Of a stretch of DNA of 9,833 bases, positions 6,524-9,833 are shown in pieces. Within the stretch, counting starts at the first letter, position 1, and every line of letters begins with the position of its first letter. The position numbers were made by a program, and so were the translations under genes. This stretch comes from DAOTVD01 sp034437075 (lineage in GTDB: Bacteria; Chloroflexota; Anaerolineae; Aggregatilineales; J027): positions 1 through 9,833 of the forward strand of contig DAOTVD010000316.1 in NCBI GenBank assembly GCA_034437075.1. Reading direction: 5' to 3'. The notes under the pieces were generated by a model. That model saw only the letters and a program-made list of their open reading frames with translations, did not search any database and was not told the DNA's origin.

Positions 6524-8911
6524 CTAGCGCAAGGCGTTCTGGAGCGTTTGGCAGGCCGGGCACGAGCCATCCGGGCGCAGAATGGCATACCCCGCGCGCG
6601 GGTCGGCGCCGTAGCTCGTGAAATCAATATTCCACACGATCATCAAGCGCACCCGCCCCGAAAGCCGCCCAATGGTGACAGCTTCGGCCAACCAGGCGGC
6701 ATGCTGCGCGGCGGTCGTATCCGCCGCCCATTCGAAGCCCGGCGGCAAAGGCGGCAAGCCCTCGTCGGTCAGGTAGCCAAACTCCGTGATGCACAGCGGC
6801 ACCGCCGCCCCGGTAATTTGGTCATACAGCGCGAGGAGATCGAGTAGATAATAGCTATGATGATCGCCGCGCGGGTCGCCGCTAACCTGCCCCGGCGAAA
6901 TCGTCCCCTCGTTGAAGTGCACGCCTTGGCAATCCATATATTGCAGTGCCCCCGCATTCACCATCTGGCGCAAAAAGACATCATCATCGCAGCCTTGCGA
7001 CGTGCAGCCGCCGCTAAAGAACCCGGTGGGCGCTGGCGCACCGCTGATGACCATCACATTCGGGTTGGCGGCTTTGATGGCCGTATACGCCCGGCGCAGC
7101 ATATCGGTATACGTGGCGCCATCCACCCGCCCGAGCGGCCACTCGCGCGAGAGATTCGGCTCGTTCCACACCTCGATGGCATCCGGCCCCAGCGCGGCCA
7201 CCTGGCCCAAATACGCGGCGTATTCGTCCATATAGCCGTTCAGGTCGTCCATTTCGCGCGGCCAGCCCACGCTACCGATGAGGATGCGCATCTCGCGCGC
7301 GCGCGCGCCCTCTATGGCCGGGCCAGCCCCATTGGCGGGGGTTTCGCCCCGTTCCCAGCGCACTTGCTGCTTCAGCCACGTCATACCAATCGACTGCATG
7401 ACCCCGGCGGCATCTTGGCTGAAGACATGCCCGCCCAGCCCGAAATCGCTACGCGGCGGCCCGCTGGGCACCGTAACTTGCCCCCCTGCTTGGAGCGTCT
7501 GCGCCGGGTTCACGACATTATCCAGGGTCGGGGCGGGCGTGGGCGGTGGCGGCGGCGTGGCTGTCGGCGGCGGTGGCGGATCAATAACTTGCAACGCGGC
7601 ACCCTCTGGCGCAAAGAGCGTCCCCAGGTCGGCACGCACCCAGCCCAGCCCGAAGGGCGTTTCCACCAGATACCAGTCATTCGATTCTAGGCGCGCCAAG
7701 ACACCGACACGGTCATCATTGTCCAATTGACCGATCACCGCGTAGGCTTCGTCCGGCCCTTGGCGGATGTTCAGCGTAGCGCCCGTGACGGTGAAGGTTG
7801 GGCGGGCGGGCGTGGGGCTGGGTTGGGGCGTGGCGGTCGCCAGCGCGACCACCTCCGGCGAAAGGTCTTGCAGCACACCGCCATCGTAACGCGCCAGGAC
7901 GCGCGCCTCGCCATTCAGAATATGCGCGGTCTGGTAGACCTCGCCGGGCGGATAGACCGCCGGGTTGAAACGCCCCTGCACGCTACGAATATCTGCCGTG
8001 GTGGGTAGATTCAAGCGCAAGTCCAATGGCGTCGGGCTGCCGCGCGTCACCATCAGGCGCAGCACCCAGGCCAGGTCATAGGCCGCGACGGCGCGCGCAT
8101 CCGGCACCCCGCCCGTAAACACGCCATAATCGGCCACGAAGGCCGCGCTCAGTGCATCCGTGGATTGGGGCGCCCAGGACGTCGCCCACAACAGGGTAAC
8201 TCCTGGCGGCACATCCTCTATGGCGCGCGCATCGGCATACACGAAATAGCCGCCCCAGCCCCGCCCGCCGAGCGCCGTCAGCAAGCCTTGCGCGCTGGCC
8301 AGGTCGCCGCTAAAGACGATAGCTTGCGGGTTGAAATCCAGCACGGCGGCGAAATCCTCGCCCGTCAGGACGGTGTTCTCGCGCTGGCGGACTTGCACCA
8401 ATGCCTGCGCCAGTAAATCCGCCGCGAAGGGTTGGGCCGCCGCGCCCATGACATACGCGCGCTGCACACCGCCCTGCTCGGTCAAGAAACGGGCCAGCAT
8501 GGCGCGCTGATGATCGGCGCTGCTCATTCCCCGGTAGATGTCCGTTTCGGCACCTGGCAAGCTCAGCGGTGCGGTGGCGTCCAACAGAAAGACGGGCATT
8601 TCCCAGCCTGCGACCGCCTCCGGTTGATCGGGCAGCGCCAACACGGCGAGCGTATCGCGCAGATCGGCGGGGTCGGTGCTGTACATGCCCTCGAATAGAT
8701 AGCGCGCGCCGCTGGGGCTTGCAAAGCCGCCTTCGCGGTCAATCTGGGTGATGGCCAATTCCAGCGCACGCGCGGCGCGGCTTTCCGAAGGGCCATAAAA
8801 GCCGATGCGCAAGACCTCGGTGGGCGGCTGCTGGGCCGCTGCGGGGGTCATCAGGGCCAGAGCTAACAGAATCAGCAATGGGATGCAGTAGCGGCTGATG
8901 GGAAAATTCAC
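6524..8911 (-). CDS. Secreted periplasmic-binding-like / SH3b / GH-A glycosidase-like fusion protein
   Basis: 795 residues with a GTG start four bases after the thioesterase stop. A type I signal peptide covers about 1-26 (hydrophobic LLILLALALM, then AAA before QQ). Residues about 34-355 resemble the type 1 periplasmic binding fold of branched-chain amino acid receptors (LRIGFYGPSES, then ALELAITQIDREGG). A Thr/Pro spacer leads to a bacterial SH3 domain (about 372-436, TLNIRQGPDEAYAVIG and GLGWVR), then a proline/threonine linker (about 443-470). From about 485 to the end is a TIM-barrel glycosidase-like domain of clan GH-A (GH5/GH39-like). It has VWNEPN with likely acid/base E584 and CITEFGY with likely nucleophile E710. 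Both glutamates are present, so an active exported beta-glycosidase is plausible; the substrate is unknown. The SH3b domain may bind cell-envelope glycan, and the binding-protein domain may be a receptor relic or a ligand sensor. Confidence 0.8.
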   Translation of the reverse strand: MNFPISRYCIPLLILLALALMTPAAAQQPPTEVLRIGFYGPSESRAARALELAITQIDREGGFASPSGARYLFEGMYSTDPADLRDTLAVLALPDQPEAVAGWEMPVFLLDATAPLSLPGAETDIYRGMSSADHQRAMLARFLTEQGGVQRAYVMGAAAQPFAADLLAQALVQVRQRENTVLTGEDFAAVLDFNPQAIVFSGDLASAQGLLTALGGRGWGGYFVYADARAIEDVPPGVTLLWATSWAPQSTDALSAAFVADYGVFTGGVPDARAVAAYDLAWVLRLMVTRGSPTPLDLRLNLPTTADIRSVQGRFNPAVYPPGEVYQTAHILNGEARVLARYDGGVLQDLSPEVVALATATPQPSPTPARPTFTVTGATLNIRQGPDEAYAVIGQLDNDDRVGVLARLESNDWYLVETPFGLGWVRADLGTLFAPEGAALQVIDPPPPPTATPPPPPTPAPTLDNVVNPAQTLQAGGQVTVPSGPPRSDFGLGGHVFSQDAAGVMQSIGMTWLKQQVRWERGETPANGAGPAIEGARAREMRILIGSVGWPREMDDLNGYMDEYAAYLGQVAALGPDAIEVWNEPNLSREWPLGRVDGATYTDMLRRAYTAIKAANPNVMVISGAPAPTGFFSGGCTSQGCDDDVFLRQMVNAGALQYMDCQGVHFNEGTISPGQVSGDPRGDHHSYYLLDLLALYDQITGAAVPLCITEFGYLTDEGLPPLPPGFEWAADTTAAQHAAWLAEAVTIGRLSGRVRLMIVWNIDFTSYGADPRAGYAILRPDGSCPACQTLQNALR

Positions 8912-8915
8912 TGGC

Positions 8916-9407
8916 TCAGACCTGTATAGCGCCGCTGAGGGGTGGCGTCCAGCCTAGCGCGGCGTGTGCGGCGTTATGCTCGGCTAATGCGGCGGCGAAG
9001 TCATCCGGCCAGGTCATCGAGCGGCGCACAGTCATGTCGATGCAAATGGCCAGTATTTCGGCAGTCGCCGCGAGCGTCTCGTGCGTATCATTGACCATGG
9101 TCAGAAAAAAGTGAATCCGTTTGGCGCTGTGGGCGATGATCCGCCCGTACACGCTGACCGCATCCCCGATATGCACCTCGGCGCGATAGGTGAGGTGCTC
9201 TTGCAGCGCAAACACCCCGATTTGGCGCGCTTCGACCGTGGCCAGGTCGGCCCCAAATAGCGCAAACACGCCCCACGCGCCCCGGTCAAATAGATGCACG
9301 TACCACATGACGTTTAGATGGCCCATTTCGTCGCGGTAGCTCTCCGGGATGGTCGCTTGATGAACGCAGGGCAACGCGCGGGCGGTTTCGAGTGAGAGAT
9401 CAGGCAT
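8916..9407 (-). CDS. Hot-dog fold acyl-CoA thioesterase family protein
   Basis: Single-domain cytoplasmic protein of 163 residues, a normal length for the 4HBT-like class. The active-site helix region reads YRDEMGHLNVMWYVHLFDRG, with D26, G29, H30, N32 and Y36 in the D-x-x-G-H-x-N-x3-Y pattern. Strands FALQEHLTYRAEVHIGD and KRIHFFLTMVND follow. The layout resembles the thioesterases found with carnitine/betaine catabolism (betainyl-CoA thioesterase type), but no other gene of that pathway is in the window, so the substrate stays open. AGGGA lies about 8 bases before the ATG, and a TATAAT -10 box sits upstream on this strand. It is first in a two-gene unit with the secreted glycosidase-like protein, a partner with no obvious functional link. 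Confidence 0.82.
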   Translation of the reverse strand: MPDLSLETARALPCVHQATIPESYRDEMGHLNVMWYVHLFDRGAWGVFALFGADLATVEARQIGVFALQEHLTYRAEVHIGDAVSVYGRIIAHSAKRIHFFLTMVNDTHETLAATAEILAICIDMTVRRSMTWPDDFAAALAEHNAAHAALGWTPPLSGAIQV

Positions 9408-9436
9408 CGTTCGGTTCCCTATTTAGTTACAGAGAG

Positions 9437-9444
9437 ATTATAAT
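9437..9444. promoter_or_regulatory. Palindromic ATTATAAT: overlapping -10 boxes of a divergent promoter
   Basis: The 8-bp palindrome contains a perfect TATAAT on the + strand (9439-9444) and on the - strand (9442 down to 9437). Starts would fall near 9451 (+) and 9430 (-), giving leaders of about 25 bases to the ATG at 9477 and to the thioesterase ATG at 9407. The -35 matches are poor on both strands (three of six at 18-bp spacing), so an activator may help. Confidence 0.5.
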
Positions 9445-9476
9445 GGGAAAAACGCATTTCTCGAAAGTTAATCTCC

Positions 9477-9833
9477 ATGATCGCGAGTTTTTTAAGCGAA
9501 CGCGAACGCCAAACCCTGACGATGATTATCGACACGCTGCTGCCGCAACTCTCGCCCGCAGCAGGCGACGACCCCGCGCTATTCCGCCTGAGCGCCGTGG
9601 AACTCGGCGTGCCCGACCTGGCCATCGCCGCCCTGGAAAGCGCCACGAATCCGAAATCGCAAGCCGAACTGAAGCAATTCTTGGGCGCGCTGGATACCCC
9701 CGCCCTTAACCGCCTGGCCGCCGGGCATGGGGGCCGTTTTGCCGCGCTGAGCCTAGAGGCCCGCGCCGACATCCTGCGCGCGTGGGGCAATAGCCGCCTG
9801 CCGCAAGCCCGCAAAGCCTTCCAGAGCATGAAG
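9477..9833 (+). CDS. N-terminal part of a long-chain alcohol oxidase-like GMC oxidoreductase, 3' end outside window
   Basis: The frame runs from an ATG through 119 codons to the window edge without a stop; the nearest in-frame stop upstream is TAA at 9441. It begins SFLSERERQTLTMIIDTLLPQ, a helical start like the region before the FAD domain in long-chain fatty alcohol oxidases and related GMC proteins. It continues with LSLEARADILRAWGNSRLP and ARKAFQSMK (about 92-119), matching the conserved LS...R..L..W..SRLPL.R.AF..LK segment of that group. The FAD-binding Rossmann motif that would confirm the call lies beyond the edge. It is divergent from the thioesterase gene and shares its promoter core. 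A gluconate-2-dehydrogenase subunit 3-like protein is the main alternative. There is no clear Shine-Dalgarno sequence. Confidence 0.6.
   Translation, partial: MIASFLSERERQTLTMIIDTLLPQLSPAAGDDPALFRLSAVELGVPDLAIAALESATNPKSQAELKQFLGALDTPALNRLAAGHGGRFAALSLEARADILRAWGNSRLPQARKAFQSMK

Noticed and set aside
7294..7308. A 15-base CG dinucleotide run, considered as a phase-variable tract
   Set aside because: It encodes an Ala-Arg-Ala-Arg stretch in an in-frame domain, is short, and similar GC-alternating stretches are common throughout this DNA.
6857..7690. Open frame of 277 codons on the + strand inside the secreted glycosidase-like gene
   Set aside because: It is antisense to a frame with a signal peptide, recognisable domains and catalytic motifs. 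Its product is Arg/His/Pro-rich low-complexity sequence typical of the reverse of GC-rich coding DNA, and it has no ribosome site.
9392..9709. 105-codon + strand frame overlapping the right-edge gene
   Set aside because: It is Arg/Pro-rich, begins inside the divergent thioesterase gene, and is out of frame with the alcohol-oxidase-like coding sequence starting at 9477.

Overview
The window is high-GC, densely coded bacterial DNA with very short intergenic gaps. Its gene content (an F420 gamma-glutamyl ligase, a SH3b/glycosidase secreted protein, a STAND ATPase with TPRs, and the N-terminal region of a long-chain-alcohol-oxidase-like GMC protein) best fits a member of the Chloroflexota, probably Anaerolineae-like. 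That placement is inferred from protein character only; there is no rRNA or other marker gene here. No tRNA, rRNA, IS element or CRISPR array was seen.

Left part, + strand (1-2075): the 3' part of an FtsK/SpoIIIE-family protein enters from the left edge. It keeps the fold signatures and a C-terminal winged-helix-like tail, but its Walker A lysine and serine/threonine are gone and the Walker B glutamate is alanine, so it looks like a catalytically dead paralogue. Three bases later starts cofE, the F420-0:gamma-glutamyl ligase. The two are probably co-transcribed, and a weak hairpin with a short T run lies at the cofE stop.

Middle part, + strand (2076-6520): an approximately 235-base gap holds two further inverted repeats and a good sigma70-type promoter. 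It leads into a two-gene unit: a 56-residue single-pass membrane protein with a strong Shine-Dalgarno sequence, whose stop codon overlaps (TGATG) the start of a 984-residue DUF4062-STAND NTPase-TPR protein. This is the most system-like part of the window. The architecture is that of bacterial signal-transducing or conflict (immune-like) STAND ATPases. The small membrane partner is too short for ordinary ORF cut-offs. After an AT-rich gap with its own promoter comes a 334-residue HEAT-repeat protein with a visible internal duplication.

Right part (6524-9833): on the - strand a two-gene unit encodes a hot-dog thioesterase and, four bases downstream, a secreted 795-residue protein. The latter joins a periplasmic-binding-protein-like domain, a bacterial SH3 domain, a proline/threonine linker and a clan GH-A glycosidase-like domain with both catalytic glutamates. 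This unit converges on the HEAT gene with only three bases between stop codons. At the right edge, divergent from the thioesterase gene and sharing a palindromic ATTATAAT promoter core with it, begins a + strand gene that runs out of the window. Its N-terminal region looks like that of long-chain alcohol oxidase-type GMC oxidoreductases.
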